Source: Nostoc sp. JL34
Lineage (GTDB): Bacteria > Cyanobacteriota > Cyanobacteriia > Cyanobacteriales > Nostocaceae
Direction: 5' to 3'
DNA length: 64,000 bases
Assembly: GCF_017114945.1 (NCBI RefSeq)
Contig: NZ_JABXKQ010000169.1
Span: 62,001 to 126,000 of the forward strand
Program-made: the position numbers and the translations under genes
Shown: in pieces, positions 8,660 to 18,352 of the stretch
Numbering within the stretch: position 1 is the first letter of the stretch
Layout: each line of letters starts with the position of its first letter
The notes under the pieces: generated by a model
Told to the model about the DNA's origin: nothing
Databases searched by the model: none
The model's input: only the letters and a program-made list of their open reading frames with translations

Positions 8660-9187
8660 TCAGCGAAGGAAAATTTGTGTGAAGTAGATTTTGCCTGCAC
8701 TGTTGCTAGCGACACCAATTCCCGTCTTATCATAATTACCTCTGATATTGGCAAGATGCCCTGAACTGTTGAGCCAGCCTTGAACAGCTTTCGTCGCCGG
8801 ATCGCTATATCCCTGGTTAGAAGCGACATTTTCACCAGCGGCTCTGTAGGAAATACCAATTGCTTGAACACGTTGCGAAAATCCAGTATGTCCAAAGGCA
8901 ACTTTACCATTAGCCATGTTTTGACTGTGAATCCTGGCTTGATTATCGATGGCAGAATTACGAGTTAGCGCTCGTAGCCCTTGGGAAACTCTGTAGTTAT
9001 TAATTTGGTTGAAAACTGACTGTTCTATGGCGGCAGTGTTGATAGTAGATGCTGCAATTTTAACAGTAGTATCCGATACAGATGAATCCATCGGCATAAA
9101 TGTTGGATCTGGTACAGAAGTAGCGATCGCTCCACTACCAAGAACAATAGTCCCTAAAGCAATGCCGTAGATTGTTGTTCTAATCAT
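8660..9187 (-). CDS. Secreted CAP (SCP/PR-1-like) domain protein, copy 2
   Basis: About 175 residues: a signal peptide (MIRTTIYGIALG onward, to about residue 22), a short linker, and a CAP domain with HSQNMANG, FGHTGF, AAGENVA, SSGHLANI and GIGVASN. It is a clear paralogue of the 7763-8311 product, strongest across the CAP domain. The frame extends to 9232, but the ATG at 9187 gives a clean signal peptide, whereas the longer form puts acidic and aromatic residues before it. The role is unknown, presumably in the periplasm or outside the cell. Confidence 0.85.
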   Translation of the reverse strand: MIRTTIYGIALGTIVLGSGAIATSVPDPTFMPMDSSVSDTTVKIAASTINTAAIEQSVFNQINNYRVSQGLRALTRNSAIDNQARIHSQNMANGKVAFGHTGFSQRVQAIGISYRAAGENVASNQGYSDPATKAVQGWLNSSGHLANIRGNYDKTGIGVASNSAGKIYFTQIFLR

Positions 9188-9419
9188 TTGCTGAAAGTAA
9201 AGTTCCAGACCATCTAACCAAACTAATGTCAATGTGACAAATTGGTTATAAGTCTATATACCTCCCTTTATGCCGTTTTCTCTTCAAAAACTACTAGCAA
9301 ACATTTAAATTCACAATCTTACGAAAGAATTGCGCTGGTTATCAAAAATTGGCGTCTATCATTAGTATGATTATTTCTATATAAATAGCATAAAATTCCC
9401 CACTAAAACCTCTGGGCGA

Positions 9420-9707
9420 CTAGCTTTCCTTGAGGGTTTCTAACTCTTCCTGTACCACGCGCAGCACCCGCGCAATATATTCTGCACGCCACTGTTCCCG
9501 CTCCTTAGTTACTTTGGCATCCGGTTCGTAAGCTTCAATCTCAGTAGCCGATAAAATACCTTTAACCTCTAGCAGCCTTTCAATGGTGTCCAGCCGCTCA
9601 TGCAACACGGACACTTCGCCAGTTAAAGCCATGACGATCGCTAACAATTTATCGACTTGCGGATTGTCTAAGTAAACAGGTCGTTTACCCTTAGCTATTT
9701 TTGTCAT
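9420..9707 (-). CDS. Conserved small hypothetical protein with coiled-coil
   Basis: 95 residues, soluble and highly charged. The middle (LLAIVMALTGEVSVLHERLDTIERLLE, about 21-48) has heptad spacing suited to a coiled coil, and the C-terminal third (about 66-95) is another amphipathic charged helix. There is no catalytic motif, signal or membrane segment. It is probably an oligomerising helper protein. I do not recognise a named family. It is monocistronic between the CAP gene and the methyltransferase. Confidence 0.7.
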   Translation of the reverse strand: MTKIAKGKRPVYLDNPQVDKLLAIVMALTGEVSVLHERLDTIERLLEVKGILSATEIEAYEPDAKVTKEREQWRAEYIARVLRVVQEELETLKES

Positions 9708-9879
9708 CCTAATACCAATTCTCCAAAAATAAGACTACACAGACAAAAGAATGAAACCCAGTTGAAGCAAGAGACAACAGGAAAAAGGGACAACTTCCCC
9801 TTGTCCCATTGTTCTCTTCGATAAAATTTGGCTTTCTCAATTACGAATTACAAATTACGAATTGTGATACTTCCTCTGT

Positions 9880-11037
9880 TTACTTAGTTGCAGCAATTAC
9901 AAACCAAGTGCCTTGACTGCTAGAGTTACCATTTTTAAACAGGCCATTAGTTACTTTTGCTTTCCATGCCCCATTAGGGACAAATTTCTCGAATATCTTA
10001 TCTGCTGCAAAACCAGCCTCAGTAACTAGCGGCATCAAATCCAAATCGCGTACAGCACTCCAGAAGGGTTCGTTGTTGTTAGCAGTTTCCCAATCAAAAA
10101 TGAACTGTGTATAGACATCCATGTGACGATAAAGGGGTGCTTCCACATGGATCATCATGCCGCCAGGAGCCAGTAGCCGATAAGACTCTTGCATAACTTT
10201 ACGCACAGATGACGGGGGGATTTCATGCAGCAAAATGTGAGAAACCACTAAGTCAAATGATTCATCGGGGAAGTTAGTGTGTTCGGCATTTTGCTGAGAG
10301 AAGTGTACCCGTTTTCCCAAGGCTTCGGCTCTTGCATGAGCGTAACGCAGCATAGATGCACCCACATCTATAGCATGGACTTCTGCATTTGGGAAACCAT
10401 CCACATAAGGTAATGTACTATTACCGACAGAACATCCCATATCAAGAATTTTTCTGGGTCGAAAGTCGGGATACTCTGGTAAGAGGTAGTTTTGGACTAT
10501 AGATAGCCCCATATCATCATTGAGTGGCCCTAACCAACCCAGTCCATAAACATAAGCGCCGCGATCGTAGGTTGCCCCGGCAGCGACATCATCAGCAGTG
10601 AATTCACTGTGATATCCTCCAGGCATACAGTGAATGTCTACAGCTTTTTGATGAGTAGGTATTTGAAAATTTGGGTCGAGGGTTAAAGTACCCAGTTCAC
10701 CACCCTTGTCTTTGGCCCGCTCAATCAACTCTGGCAGTTGTCTGTCAACGTTGGCATTTACGGCATCCCATAACATTTCCTGGTTGAGGCGCTTGAGGGC
10801 ACTAGCCCAGTGATAGTATGGTTCATGCTGCATTACTTCCCGAATTTCATAACGATTCTGGGGAGGACGCTGATGTTCTTGTTCAAACTTCGGCTTGCCT
10901 AGTTTTTCATAAACTACCTTATTACCAGGAGAGATATTCCTGAAAATGTGCATTTTCAGACTTTGCACAAAGTTTTGGCGTGCCAACTCGTCGTGAGTGG
11001 GTTGCGGTAGCATAGCATGTTGGAATTGTTGATCCAT
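9880..11037 (-). CDS. Class I SAM-dependent methyltransferase
   Basis: 385 residues. An N-terminal helical region of about 190 residues precedes a Rossmann methyltransferase domain. Motif I is KILDMGCSVGNSTL (about 196-209). Motif II is near EVHAIDVGASML, and the later acidic motif is FDLVVSHILLHEI. The last is UbiE/Methyltransf_11-like (MMIHVEAPLYRH follows). The long N-terminus is not part of minimal methyltransferases and may recognise the substrate, which I cannot name. The start is 33 bp downstream of the trpB stop on the same strand, so the two are probably cotranscribed. Confidence 0.85.
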   Translation of the reverse strand: MDQQFQHAMLPQPTHDELARQNFVQSLKMHIFRNISPGNKVVYEKLGKPKFEQEHQRPPQNRYEIREVMQHEPYYHWASALKRLNQEMLWDAVNANVDRQLPELIERAKDKGGELGTLTLDPNFQIPTHQKAVDIHCMPGGYHSEFTADDVAAGATYDRGAYVYGLGWLGPLNDDMGLSIVQNYLLPEYPDFRPRKILDMGCSVGNSTLPYVDGFPNAEVHAIDVGASMLRYAHARAEALGKRVHFSQQNAEHTNFPDESFDLVVSHILLHEIPPSSVRKVMQESYRLLAPGGMMIHVEAPLYRHMDVYTQFIFDWETANNNEPFWSAVRDLDLMPLVTEAGFAADKIFEKFVPNGAWKAKVTNGLFKNGNSSSQGTWFVIAATK

Positions 11038-11069
11038 GTATTGCTTTTTCCCAAATATTTTATGTCGAT

Positions 11070-12305
11070 TTATGCTGGATCTAATAACTTGGCTACCGTT
11101 TGGACATCCTTATCACCGCGTCCAGAGCAGTTAATTACAATCCGAGGACTGTCGGTTAGTTGGGGACAGAGGGTTTCGAGGTAGGCGATCGCATGGGCTG
11201 TTTCCAATGCCGGGATAATCCCCTCCAATTTCGACAATCGCCCAAATGCCGCTAAAGCCTCTGCATCAGTCACACTATAGTATTCGGCGCGACCAGTATC
11301 TTTTAAATAGCTATGTTCTGGGCCCACACCGGGATAATCTAACCCCGCACTAATTGAGTGTGCCTCAATGATTTGCCCATCTTCATCTTGCAGCAGGTAG
11401 CTCATTGCTCCGTGCAACACACCAACTCGTCCTTTTGTCAAGGTAGCTGCGTGTTTTTCGGTATTGACACCTTCCCCAGCTGCCTCAACCCCAATGAAGC
11501 GTATAGAAGACTCATTGATAAACTCATAGAATAGTCCCATCGCATTGGAACCACCACCCACACAAGCTAAGAGAATATCTGGTAATACACCCCATTTTTC
11601 GATCGCTTGGGCGCGAGTTTCTTGACCGATTACTGCATGGAAATCACGTACCATCATTGGGTAAGGATGGGGCCCTGCTACTGAACCCAGGATGTAGTGA
11701 GTCGTTTCCACATTTGTCACCCAATCTCGAATTGCTTCAGAAGTGGCATCCTTCAGGGTTCCAGTCCCCGCCTCGACTGGACGCACTTCTGCCCCCATCA
11801 GCCGCATTCTGAATACATTTAAAGCTTGGCGTTCCATGTCATGAACGCCCATGTAAATTATGCATTCCAGCCCAAAACGAGCGCAAACTGTAGCTGTGGC
11901 AACTCCGTGTTGTCCAGCACCCGTTTCGGCAATAATCCGCTGTTTACCCATGCGTTTCGCCAACAATACCTGACCAAGGGCATTATTGATTTTGTGAGCG
12001 CCAGTATGATTTAAATCTTCCCGCTTTAAGTAAATTTGCGGCCCCGTGCGATCGGGTCGGGCATAATGAGCAGTCAGGCGTTCAGCAAAATACAATGGTG
12101 TTGCCCGTCCCACATAGTCTCGTAACAACTGCTGTAGTTCAGCTTGAAAACTAGGTTCATTGCGGTATTGCTGATAAGCTGTTTCTAATTCAGCCAAGGC
12201 AGGCATGAGCGTTTCAGGTACATACTTACCGCCAAAGCGTCCAAAGCGACCTAGCGTATCGGGAACCTGAGCAGTCGAACTTGGAGATAGGGGAGTGGTA
12301 GTCAC
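11070..12305 (-). CDS. trpB: Tryptophan synthase beta chain
   Basis: 411 residues, standard for TrpB. The PLP lysine is K105 in [15 protein letters not shown]. Other signatures are [16 protein letters not shown] at the N-terminus, [11 protein letters not shown], the phosphate-binding GGGSNAMG, and the C-terminal [10 protein letters not shown]. It condenses indole with serine to make tryptophan. No trpA is adjacent. trpC, trpF and a trpE homologue lie elsewhere in the window, so the pathway is dispersed, as is usual in cyanobacteria. The methyltransferase gene follows 33 bp downstream. Confidence 0.97.
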   Translation of the reverse strand: MTTTPLSPSSTAQVPDTLGRFGRFGGKYVPETLMPALAELETAYQQYRNEPSFQAELQQLLRDYVGRATPLYFAERLTAHYARPDRTGPQIYLKREDLNHTGAHKINNALGQVLLAKRMGKQRIIAETGAGQHGVATATVCARFGLECIIYMGVHDMERQALNVFRMRLMGAEVRPVEAGTGTLKDATSEAIRDWVTNVETTHYILGSVAGPHPYPMMVRDFHAVIGQETRAQAIEKWGVLPDILLACVGGGSNAMGLFYEFINESSIRFIGVEAAGEGVNTEKHAATLTKGRVGVLHGAMSYLLQDEDGQIIEAHSISAGLDYPGVGPEHSYLKDTGRAEYYSVTDAEALAAFGRLSKLEGIIPALETAHAIAYLETLCPQLTDSPRIVINCSGRGDKDVQTVAKLLDPA

Positions 12306-12428
12306 AGGCTGTTTTTGATGACGGGAAGGACTTAATTATTATAGAAAAGTCTGGGGCATATCTGGGGTACACCTAAGGTATATCTGAAGCATATCTGAGG
12401 ACTGGGAACTAAATTCTTCGTTGATACT

Positions 12429-12449
12429 CAATCCCCAATCCCCAATCCC
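12429..12449. repeat. Short CCCCAAT heptamer repeats
   Basis: Three tandem (C)CCCAAT units lie between divergent trpB and the SUI1 gene. The preceding 12350-12410 carries looser ATCTG(A/G)GG direct repeats. Confidence 0.5.
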
Positions 12450-12550
12450 TTGCAATGGATTTGTGATGTTAGCCTAGAAATTGATATCCCAGCAGAATGG
12501 TTGCGTAGAAGTTTCCACTGCCTTTGAAATTTTTCTTAAACATTCATTTT

Positions 12551-12898
12551 ATGTCTTCTTCCAATCCCAAATCTTCCGACAAAGGCTTTGTCTACCGCGA
12601 ATTTGGCAACGACAACTCTGCCGCCACAGAAAGACCAATTCCAGAACTGCCCCCACAGCAACAAAATCTTAAAGTACAAGCTTCTCGCAAAGGACGCAAA
12701 GGCAAAACTGTCACAGTGATTAGCGGTTTTCAAGCCAAACCAGAAACCTTGGCAGATTTGCTGAAGCAGTTGAAAACCCAGTGTGGCACAGGTGGGACAG
12801 TTAAAGAGAACGAAATTGAAATTCAGGGCGAACACAAGCAGAAAATTGTCGAAATTTTAATCAAGTTAGGTTATAAAGCCAAAATTAGTGGTGGCTAA
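12551..12898 (+). CDS. SUI1/YciH-family translation factor
   Basis: 115 residues. A variable polar N-terminus (about 1-50) is followed by the SUI1 fold: GRKGKTVTVISGFQ, LADLLKQLKTQCGTGGTV, and the closing IEIQGEHKQKIVEIL with GYKAKISGG. Bacterial homologues bind the ribosome and are related to eIF1. Their role in bacterial initiation is not settled. The frame opens nine codons earlier at 12524, but MSSSNPKSSDKGFVYREFG starting at 12551 is the natural start. It is transcribed divergently from trpB. Confidence 0.9.
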   Translation: MSSSNPKSSDKGFVYREFGNDNSAATERPIPELPPQQQNLKVQASRKGRKGKTVTVISGFQAKPETLADLLKQLKTQCGTGGTVKENEIEIQGEHKQKIVEILIKLGYKAKISGG

Positions 12899-12899
12899 T

Positions 12900-12926
12900 G
12901 TTAAGTGCGGTTTACCGCATCTTAAC
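12900..12926 (+). terminator. Hairpin after the SUI1 gene
   Basis: GTTAAGTGCGG pairs with CCGCATCTTAAC with a single-base bulge and a TTTA loop, directly after the stop codon. No T-tract follows, so it may be a terminator or a 3'-stabilising hairpin. Confidence 0.5.
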
Positions 12927-13039
12927 CACGATCTAGATTAACAGAGAAAATGTTATCTTTGAGAGGTAAAAATATGCTTGGACAGTGGGGAATTACTTCA
13001 CCAACAAGCTGTTGTTTGTGAGATGAACAGGAGGTTTAA

Positions 13040-13198
13040 ATGGATTTAGTTCGGCTTCTGTGCGCCATTTTCGTGCCACCTTTGGGAGTTTTTTTACAAG
13101 TAGGTTTTGGTATAGACTTTTGGATTAATATACTTCTGACGCTTTTTGGTTACATTCCTGGGATTATTCATGCAGTGTGGATAATTGCTAAGAAATAA
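13040..13198 (+). CDS. Pmp3/YqaE (UPF0057) small membrane protein
   Basis: 52 residues, MDLVRLLCAIFVPPLGV to VWIIAKK. It has two hydrophobic helices (about 4-22 and 28-49) and the family signatures PPLGVFLQVG, D-WINILLT-LFGYIPG and IHAVWII. Pmp3/YqaE proteins are stress-inducible membrane peptides that affect membrane potential in yeast and plants (family knowledge). The ribosome site is excellent: AGGAGG six bases before the ATG. It is monocistronic. Confidence 0.92.
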   Translation: MDLVRLLCAIFVPPLGVFLQVGFGIDFWINILLTLFGYIPGIIHAVWIIAKK

Positions 13199-13621
13199 TT
13201 CTTTGTTTGGGTAGGTTTGAGGCTCTGACTCAATTTGTTACTGGATGCAGAGCCTCAATGAACGTCCGCATAGATATAAGAAAGAGAAATTACCTGCTTT
13301 GTATTTGTAAATTTTATTAAACAAAAATCTATTAGAATCCCAAGCATATTGGTTCATAACTCAATATGCTTCAGTTAGTCATAAAAACCTTAATATGCGT
13401 AGGTTGAGTTGAGGAAGGCAACCCAAAATCTTTCATGGTTTGTTGGATTTAACTTGCCTACGGGACGCTATGCGAACTTTAACCCAAGCGGATCGACTTA
13501 GAGCTTTAACTTAGGTATTACAATACTGTGGAGAAAACAACTATTTATTTTACTCTAAAGTTGTAAAGACAGGAATTATCAAATCTCAAATCTGGGCTTT
13601 TTTATGGCGGTAAATACCGAA
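13199..13621. other. Intergenic, no gene seen
   Basis: AT-rich spacer between the Pmp3 gene and the convergent carbonic anhydrase gene. It contains a small dispersed-repeat motif (TACGGGACGCTATGCGAA, about 13459-13476). Nothing else is supported. Confidence 0.5.
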
Positions 13622-14290
13622 CTAGCTCTCATTTTTTAACATCGCATAGAGTCTAAATTCTAGAAGCAAGGGGCAGATGTGCAATTGCCATTGCACTGTT
13701 GAGACGTTCAAATCTTTAATCAAACCAGTGCGTATATCTAGTACCCAGCCATGAACCATAGGTGCTTTTCGCTGATGGAGTACCTGACGCATGATGGAAG
13801 TTTGGTAAAGATTTTTCACTTGCGCCACAACATTTATTTCTGCCAACCGATTCAGACGTTCTTCTCTTGTTGGCAAAGTATCAATTTCTTCTTGTTTTTC
13901 TAAATACAGTTCCCGAATCGGATTTACCCAGTTATCAAGAATTCCGATAGTTCTTCCTTCTAAAGCCGCCTTGATTCCTCCACAATCATAGTGACCACAA
14001 ACGATAATGTGTTCCACTTTCAGATGTAAAATTGCGTATTCTAAAACAGCTAAAAAGTTTATATCTGTTAAAGAAACTTGATTGGCAATATTACGATGTA
14101 CAAATAACTCTCCTGGTTCTGTACGGGTAAAGCTTGTTAATGCCAGACGACTATCAGAACACCCGATGTATAGAAAAGGTGGTGTTTGTCCGCTAGATAA
14201 TTCTTCAAAGTAAGTTGGGTCTATAGCTAACTTTTCGGCAACCCAAGCCTGATTATTTGTGAAAAGTTGATCAATTCTGTTGTATTTCAT
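13622..14290 (-). CDS. Beta-class carbonic anhydrase
   Basis: 222 residues. The zinc ligands and catalytic dyad are clear: C44-x-D46-x-R48 in YIGCSDSRLA, and H100-x2-C103 in VCGHYDCGG. The rest follows the beta-CA fold (GELFVHRNIAN, LAVLEYAI). It interconverts CO2 and bicarbonate. It lacks the long C-terminal extension of carboxysomal CcaA (about 270 residues), so it is more likely a soluble or peripheral beta-CA. That is an inference from length. No carboxysome genes are adjacent. Confidence 0.93.
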   Translation of the reverse strand: MKYNRIDQLFTNNQAWVAEKLAIDPTYFEELSSGQTPPFLYIGCSDSRLALTSFTRTEPGELFVHRNIANQVSLTDINFLAVLEYAILHLKVEHIIVCGHYDCGGIKAALEGRTIGILDNWVNPIRELYLEKQEEIDTLPTREERLNRLAEINVVAQVKNLYQTSIMRQVLHQRKAPMVHGWVLDIRTGLIKDLNVSTVQWQLHICPLLLEFRLYAMLKNES

Positions 14291-14914
14291 TTTTCGTCAA
14301 GTTCCAGAGAGAATATAGCGGTTCACATTTAGATGCAATGCACTCTCACCTCTCTCCTAAAAGGAGAGAGACCTTGAATCTTACTCCCCTTCCTTTGTAG
14401 GAAAGAGGCTGTTTTATTAGGTCTGTATTGAAATCAACTGAGAGCCTCTATATCATCAATATTTTAGCTGATCTACAGTTTTCTCTAAATCAAGATGAAC
14501 TTTTTTAGAGTTAATATTTTATAAAATATGAAAATTTTTCTACAGCATTAATATAACTTTTGTATAAATTGTAAAAAGCTAAGTTAGGAGTTATAGAAAA
14601 AATAACTACGTATAAATTTATAGCCCTAGCTAAATTAAGTAAAGTTTATACCAAATCAAATATCAGCAGTCTCAATGCTGATTTCAAATCATTATTTAGC
14701 ATTTCTAGATATTTAAAAATAAGCAGAAAAATTTCTATAACCAGAATCTATGTAAATCTTTTTAAATCACACCCCAAACCGTGCATTTGAGTCAAGCAAT
14801 TGCAGCGGGACTTTTGAGTACTGACACCTTCAATACACAGATACACTTTCTGATGATCTTAAAATAACTTAACAAAGATGCCAAATTTGAGGTTGAGATA
14901 TTAAATTATCAGCT
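14291..14914. other. AT-rich intergenic region, 624 bp
   Basis: No coding frame is supported. A 9-bp hairpin CTCTCTCCT/AGGAGAGAG at 14350-14370 lies about 60 bp upstream of the carbonic anhydrase start. The remainder is low-complexity AT-rich DNA that probably holds the promoter of that gene. Confidence 0.5.
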
Positions 14915-15187
14915 TTAATCGGGGGCAACAACTTTGCTATCGTTATGATGATTGATTGACCAACGGTGATCAATAGTTACAGAAGAAAACTCGCAAATTT
15001 CTTCTAGTCGCTTTTGCTGCACAGCAGCTTTACGGAGAGTAATAATTAGCTGATTCACCTGATGCCGTAAATCTGGATTATCATTTACTGCTAACATAGT
15101 TTGTCTTTCTAAGAGTTGAAGTATAAGTTCGTAATGAATAGGTGAAGGTAGAGGAATTTGCTCCATGAAGTTCAATTTTGATTTCAT
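14915..15187 (-). CDS. Small conserved cyanobacterial protein (DUF5340-like)
   Basis: 90 residues. The core is IPLPSPIHYELILQLLERQT, followed by a helix with DNPDLRHQVNQLI and LRKAAVQQKRLEEI, then a disordered tail. It resembles a small cyanobacterial domain of unknown function (DUF5340, recalled from memory). There is no catalytic motif, membrane segment or signal. An in-frame ATG at 15166 (MEQIPLPSP) is an equally plausible start. It is isolated, with long spacers on both sides. Confidence 0.72.
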   Translation of the reverse strand: MKSKLNFMEQIPLPSPIHYELILQLLERQTMLAVNDNPDLRHQVNQLIITLRKAAVQQKRLEEICEFSSVTIDHRWSINHHNDSKVVAPD

Positions 15188-15410
15188 ATTTGGGATTTTG
15201 TATTAGTCAGAGTTTTTTTGTTGTTAATGAATTGTTACATAATAAATAACTAGTTGCTTATGGCTTTGATTTGATTAGCAATGAAGATTTGACAAAGATA
15301 TTGATGATACTTGATAGCAAATTGCTGCGTGTCTACGCATAGTGTGCCCAATTGCCCAACTATTGTATGCAGTTGCCCTGCGCCTCTTGACACAGGGGAG
15401 GTGTAACTTT

Positions 15411-16301
15411 TCAGAAATTCCTCGGTAATATCTGAGCGATCGCTGCACCGGGATCTGGTTGTTTTACCAAAGACTCTCCAATGAGGACAGCGGATGCACC
15501 TGCTGTAAGCACCAAACTCAAATCATCTGGGTTGTGTAGTCCTGACTCGCTGACAACAAGGATGTTTTTCTCCTGCAATTGGCTACCCCTTGCAGCCAAA
15601 AGTTGGCAAGTAGTTTGTAGGTCAACAGAGAAATCTTCCAAATTGCGATTATTGATTCCTACTAAGGAGGCCCCATCTAAGGCTAACACACGGTCAAGTT
15701 CTGCCAAGCTATGGACTTCAATCAAGGCTGCCATTTTCAGGTTGTTAGCAATTTTGAGGAAGTATTGCAAATCTTGATCGCTAAGGATAGCGGCAATCAA
15801 CAAAATAGCATCTGCACCCTTAACCCGCGCTAAGTACATTTGGTAAGGATAGATGACAAACTCTTTGCACAGTAGCGGCAAATCTACGGCAGCCCGAATT
15901 TTAGCTAAGTTGTCAAAACTACCTTGAAAGAACTTGACATCAGTCAGTACAGAAAGACAACTTGCACTACCTTGTTGATAAGATAGGGCGATCGCTACTG
16001 GGTCAAAATCTTCTCGTAAAACGCCTTTACTCGGTGAAGCTTTTTTGACTTCAGCAATCAATGCTGGCTTTGTCTTACCTTGGCGCAAAGCCGCGACAAA
16101 ATCACGGGTTGGCGGCGCGGAAAGTGCTTGATGTTGCAATTCCCGTAAAGGCAGCCTTTCTCGCATTTGGTCAACTTCTACTTCTTTGTGCCAGACAATT
16201 TCCTCCAAGATATTGTTTGGCTCTGCATCAGGCACGGCAGCTTGATAACGTAATATGGATACATTAATAGCTGGGTTAGGTGAACGACGACGGATTTGCA
16301 T
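15411..16301 (-). CDS. trpC: Indole-3-glycerol phosphate synthase
   Basis: 296 residues, a TIM barrel. Signatures: [29 protein letters not shown] (substrate and catalytic lysines), [28 protein letters not shown] and [11 protein letters not shown], and the phosphate-binding [12 protein letters not shown] and VLIGESLVK. It closes the indole ring from CdRP. It has the N-terminal extension of about 30 residues usual in cyanobacterial TrpC. The start is unusual: eight copies of a heptamer (16306-16361) end four bases before the ATG, leaving no purine-rich ribosome site on the coding strand. Confidence 0.96.
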   Translation of the reverse strand: MQIRRRSPNPAINVSILRYQAAVPDAEPNNILEEIVWHKEVEVDQMRERLPLRELQHQALSAPPTRDFVAALRQGKTKPALIAEVKKASPSKGVLREDFDPVAIALSYQQGSASCLSVLTDVKFFQGSFDNLAKIRAAVDLPLLCKEFVIYPYQMYLARVKGADAILLIAAILSDQDLQYFLKIANNLKMAALIEVHSLAELDRVLALDGASLVGINNRNLEDFSVDLQTTCQLLAARGSQLQEKNILVVSESGLHNPDDLSLVLTAGASAVLIGESLVKQPDPGAAIAQILPRNF

Positions 16302-16305
16302 GATT

Positions 16306-16361
16306 GGGGAATGGGGAATGGGGAATGGGGAATGGGGAATGGGGAATGGGGAATGGGGAAT
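16306..16361. repeat. Perfect heptamer array (GGGGAAT x8) at the trpC start
   Basis: Eight perfect tandem copies of GGGGAAT on the plus strand (ATTCCCC on the trpC strand). This is a typical short tandemly repeated repetitive (STRR) sequence of heterocystous cyanobacteria. It sits between trpC and the upstream lpdA gene, and another short CCCCAAT run is at 16410-16424. Confidence 0.9.
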
Positions 16362-16427
16362 GAGGAAATAGGGTACTGATTATTCCCTATCACCTGTCAC
16401 CTCTCCCTTAACCCCAATCCCCAATCC

Positions 16428-17858
16428 CTAAATGGCGATCGCTCGTTTATAAGCTTCGTCTAGGACTTCCGAGAGTGTCGGGTGGGCGTGAACTAGATGT
16501 GCGAGGCTTTGAACGGATTGACGGTTAGCGATCGCAGCTGACGCTTCATGAATTAAGTCTGAGGCGTGCAGTCCGAAAATGTGGACGCCCAATACTTCTC
16601 CGGTGTCTTTGCGATATATCACCTTGGCAATACCGTCGGCTTCATTTTCTGCCAACGCTTTGGAATTCCCTTTGAAGTAACTTTTACTTGTGGCGATTTC
16701 AAACCCTTCGGTTTGTCCCAACTCCTTAGCTGCTGTTTCAGTTAAGCCCACATAACTGACTTCTGGATGGGTAAACGCCGCTGCGGGGATGCTGCGATAG
16801 TCTATTATTCTTTCCCTGCCAACTATATTTTCTACCGCGATGATGCCTTGAGCAGAAGCCGCATGTGCCAACATCATCTTCCCATTAGCGTCACCAATTG
16901 CCCACAAATGTGGCACTACTTCGCCTGCTGATAGCACTGCCATGCGATCGTCAACTGGGATAAAATTCCGCCGATCGAGTTCTACACCTACAGACTCTAA
17001 ACCAAGATTTTTGGTCGCCGGGATGCGTCCCGTAGCCACCAAGCAAGCATCTACTTCGATGACATCTACATCTTCTTTAGTTTTGAAATCTGCTAACTCA
17101 ATTACCACAGGTGAACCTGGGATGACTTTTTTGGCGTATATCCCAACTTTCGTTTCAATATCGCGGGGAGTAATCAGCACCCGTTCAGCAAGTTTAGCAA
17201 TATCGCGGTCAAACCCTGGCATTAGCTGATCTAGGGCTTCAATCAAGGTGATTTCACAACCCAAAGCTGAGTAAATATCAGAAAATTCCAAACCGATATA
17301 ACCACTGCCAATAATCGCCACCCAGTCTGGTAAAGACTCTAATTTGACGCCTTGATCACTGGTAAAGACAGTTTTGCCGTCTACTTCAATCCCTGGAGGC
17401 ACAAAAGGAATTGAACCAGGGGAAAGAATGATGTCTTTGGCTGTGATGGTTTTTTCACCACCGTCTCCGGTAACAGAGACTTTTTGCGCCCCAGCGATTT
17501 TTCCCCAACCCCTGATGATATCGACTCCTAGACGTTTTAGACTGTTGGTTAAGTCGCCTTGAATTTTAGAGACGAGATTACCAGCATGATTGGCGATCGC
17601 TTGGCGATCAAATTCCACGCTACCAATTTGAATTCCCAGTGACTTGAGGTGGTGGGCATTGCGTAACTCCCGCACACGTCCAGATGCTGCCAGCAGGGCT
17701 TTAGAAGGAATACAGCCCCGATTAACACAGGTTCCTCCCATATCAGCAGCTTCAATAATCGCTGTTTTCAGACCAGAACTTACGGCGTGTAAGGCTGCAC
17801 CATGTCCGCCTACACCAGCGCCGATAATTACTAAATCGTAATCAAATCCTTGACTCAC
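16428..17858 (-). CDS. lpdA: Dihydrolipoyl dehydrogenase
   Basis: 476 residues. The FAD-binding [10 protein letters not shown] lies at 13-22, and the redox-active disulfide is C44/C49 in [13 protein letters not shown]. The NAD-binding motif is GSGYIGLEF. The second FAD motif is WAIGDANG. The C-terminal catalytic His is H459 with E464 ([10 protein letters not shown]). It reoxidises the lipoamide of pyruvate dehydrogenase and related complexes, and may also serve glycine cleavage. It is 126 bp upstream of trpC on the same strand, a pairing common in Nostoc, so the two may share a transcript. Confidence 0.96.
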   Translation of the reverse strand: MSQGFDYDLVIIGAGVGGHGAALHAVSSGLKTAIIEAADMGGTCVNRGCIPSKALLAASGRVRELRNAHHLKSLGIQIGSVEFDRQAIANHAGNLVSKIQGDLTNSLKRLGVDIIRGWGKIAGAQKVSVTGDGGEKTITAKDIILSPGSIPFVPPGIEVDGKTVFTSDQGVKLESLPDWVAIIGSGYIGLEFSDIYSALGCEITLIEALDQLMPGFDRDIAKLAERVLITPRDIETKVGIYAKKVIPGSPVVIELADFKTKEDVDVIEVDACLVATGRIPATKNLGLESVGVELDRRNFIPVDDRMAVLSAGEVVPHLWAIGDANGKMMLAHAASAQGIIAVENIVGRERIIDYRSIPAAAFTHPEVSYVGLTETAAKELGQTEGFEIATSKSYFKGNSKALAENEADGIAKVIYRKDTGEVLGVHIFGLHASDLIHEASAAIANRQSVQSLAHLVHAHPTLSEVLDEAYKRAIAI

Positions 17859-18352
17859 GTTAGTTTCCCCGTGTGCTTCGCCTATTTATTCTCAACTTGA
17901 CCGACAATCAGCGCAACCCCTTTAACAGTTATCAGTTATCAGTTGCTAGTTTCGTCGCTGGGTTTAAGCCCCTAGTACACAGTTATTAGTGAACACTGGG
18001 AACTGGTAACTGATTTAAATCCCCTAACATGCGCCTGATAACTATTTACTGATTTAACGTTCGGGTTTTGCTAACTTAAATTATGATTCAATCACTTCTG
18101 GCGAAAAGATGGATGTTTCCAGTAATTATAGTCAAATCTAGATACTTATTTTTTTTAGACTCCAAAGGGACTGGGGACTGAGGAAGAAGCAGGGGAGCAG
18201 GGGGAGGGGGCAGGGGGAAAATTCCTCTCCTCTGCCCCCGCACCCTGCCCCTCTGCCTCTTATTCCCTACACCTTTTTCTTTACAGCGCGTTAGCCTAAC
18301 ACCTAAGCTGGATTTAGGATTCATCCAGAAGATTTACGCAGGCGATCGCTCG
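17859..18352. repeat. Intergenic region with several low-complexity repeats
   Basis: Between divergent lpdA and the SWIM gene. AGTTATC-type direct repeats lie at about 17932-17950 with degenerate copies to about 18020. A G-rich run (18189-18219) is followed by a C-rich complement (18226-18260), able to form a long imperfect hairpin. No gene is seen. Confidence 0.5.

Noticed and set aside
16306-16361. Heptamer array considered as a CRISPR array
   Set aside because: Units are 7 bp, perfect and without spacers, so it is a simple tandem repeat.
16178-16393. 71-codon frame reading through the heptamer array near trpC
   Set aside because: The IPHSPFP repeats are simply the tandem DNA array translated. 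It overlaps trpC in another frame.
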